Both the position numbers and the translations under genes were made by a program. Positions 63,151 to 64,000 of a stretch of DNA of 64,000 nucleotides are shown one piece after another (within the stretch, counting starts at the first letter, position 1; every line of letters starts with the position of its first letter). Source of the stretch: a bacterium (GTDB lineage: Bacteria > Desulfobacterota > Binatia > DP-6); the NCBI GenBank assembly GCA_026129405.1, contig JAHCID010000007.1, forward strand, positions 1 to 64,000, read 5' to 3'. The notes under the pieces were generated by a model. That model was given only the letters and a program-made list of their open reading frames with translations. It ran no database searches and was not told where the DNA came from.

Positions 63151-64000
63151 TCAAAAGCTCCAGCGGGCCTGGAAGACGACCTCGTCGTTCCCCTTGAACT
63201 GTCCGATGATCGAGTTCTCCGAGCCGCCGATCCACAGATAGCCGACGCGCACCCGCAGATCGTCCCGTACGTCCCACGATATGCGCGGAAACGCGAACCA
63301 GCCGCCCTTCTCCACCATGTAGACACCCCGGAACTCCAGCTCGAAGCGGTCCTCGAGCACCCGCTTGCGCAGCACCCCCGTGAAGCGCGTGTCCGGATCG
63401 CCGACGAGGAGGTCCGGCGTGCGCTCGAGGAACACGATCTGGTTCACCTGGAGGATCGGCTGAAACCCGTTCCACAGATAGTCGACGCCGAGCCCCCACT
63501 CGACCGAATCCAGCTCCGGGAAGACGTCGCCGATGTCGAACGGGACCTGCGGGCCGGTGAAGAGCGGGCACTTGCCGGCGCTCACGTCGCGCAGCATCGG
63601 GCACGGCTTGCCGCTGGCGACCCGGATCAGGCGGCGGCGGCCGAGCAGCGCGCGCGTGCTGGCGAGATACGGGCGGTCGATGAACCACGCCGCCTCGGCA
63701 CGGACGGTCGCGTCGCCGAGCGGAGCGGCGAAGTCGGCGCCGGTCATGTGGATGCCGTCGTGCTCCTGCGTGAGCCGCGCGGTCGCGAGCGGGCGCGTGT
63801 CCGGGATGGCGGCCGCGAACGCCAGCAGGTCTTCCGCCGTCCCGAACCCGCCGGTGTACGGCCGGCGCGCCCGCACCCAAACCGGCAGGCTCGCGTCCGG
63901 GTTCGTCTCCGGCCCGGTGTAGTGGTACAGACTCCAGTCGACGCGCCGGACGCTGCCCGAGAGCCGCGCACCGATCGCGCCGTTCGCGAGCGTCCGCGCC
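63151..64000 (-). CDS. Outer-membrane beta-barrel protein, 5' end beyond the window
   Basis: At least 283 residues, truncated at the right edge. The visible part alternates aromatic and polar residues in beta strands (GVDYLWNGFQPILQVNQIVF, FRGVYMVEKGGWFAFPRISW, VRVGYLWIGGSENSI) and ends VVFQARWSF, with the terminal Phe that marks outer-membrane barrels. Two cysteines (KPCPML, GKCPLF) sit in a loop. The style resembles DUF1302-type large barrel proteins of environmental Gram-negatives; family not certain. Confidence 0.75.
   Translation of the reverse strand, partial: ARTLANGAIGARLSGSVRRVDWSLYHYTGPETNPDASLPVWVRARRPYTGGFGTAEDLLAFAAAIPDTRPLATARLTQEHDGIHMTGADFAAPLGDATVRAEAAWFIDRPYLASTRALLGRRRLIRVASGKPCPMLRDVSAGKCPLFTGPQVPFDIGDVFPELDSVEWGLGVDYLWNGFQPILQVNQIVFLERTPDLLVGDPDTRFTGVLRKRVLEDRFELEFRGVYMVEKGGWFAFPRISWDVRDDLRVRVGYLWIGGSENSIIGQFKGNDEVVFQARWSF

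Overview
The window is about 64 kb of very GC-rich (roughly 70% by eye) bacterial chromosome, densely packed with genes on both strands. The gene content fits a Gram-negative (diderm) bacterium of the old 'deltaproteobacterial' type, for example Binatota/Desulfobacterota-like or Myxococcota-like. Supporting genes are a CarD regulator, DUF1844 and DUF4911 proteins, PtsP, a two-gene Tat locus, an outer-membrane barrel protein and Braun-type lipoproteins. This placement is an inference from gene families; there is no rRNA, tRNA or marker phylogeny to settle it. I see no insertion sequence, integrase, CRISPR array or tRNA gene.

Layout. 1-6870 (minus): a tetrapyrrole block, in transcription order a MltD-like transglycosylase, precorrin-2 dehydrogenase (CysG N-domain), CcsA/HemX, HemA, HemC, a CobA-HemD fusion and a truncated unknown gene. 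6907-10182 (plus): peptide ABC importer binding protein and two permeases without ATPases. 10190-14840 (minus): DUF1844, DegP-type protease, TsaD, RsmA and MutM, mostly with overlapping stops and starts. 15183-20644: a GT9 glycosyltransferase, CysK with LarE, CarD, two tandem Lpp-like lipoproteins, CoaD and RsmD. 20950-24174: a large exported double amidase. 24313-31700: a fatty/aromatic acyl-CoA block (three crotonase-fold enzymes including a BadI-like one, an acyl-CoA synthetase, a frameshifted amidohydrolase, YgfZ, a Rieske protein, a GST).

31723-43528: mixed housekeeping and regulation. It holds an orphan DGQHR/DndB-like protein, a trans-aconitate-type methyltransferase, a divergent PRPP synthetase, a phosphoesterase, a HAD phosphatase, a three-gene signalling unit (110-aa protein, HDOD protein, sigma-54-type activator), a twin-CX3C mini-protein, a DD-carboxypeptidase, a third alanine-zipper protein and a THUMP protein. 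43531-50894: a crotonase, two exported propeller/PKD proteins, a pair of tiny HTH genes, a double GNAT and a lipoprotein SBP56 homologue. 51010-64000: PtsP, a DegT aminotransferase, PBP1A, an unusual three-module peptidoglycan-targeting protein, a histone-deacetylase-family enzyme, TatB/TatC, a diiron ferritin-like protein, DUF4911 and the 3' end of an outer-membrane barrel gene.

Cell-envelope biology is the most visible theme: MltD, DegP, DacA, PBP1A, Lpp-like anchors, Tat export and a fused amidase/lysozyme/M23 protein. The observations I find most worth following are: (i) the fused amidase whose second half has lost the catalytic lysine; (ii) tandem Braun-type lipoproteins ending in lysine; (iii) the three-module protein at 57366; (iv) a sigma-54-type activator whose GAFTGA loop reads GVATGV; (v) a 64-aa orphan protein with a strong ribosome-binding site directly behind a perfect 17-bp hairpin; and (vi) a small exported twin-CX3C protein.
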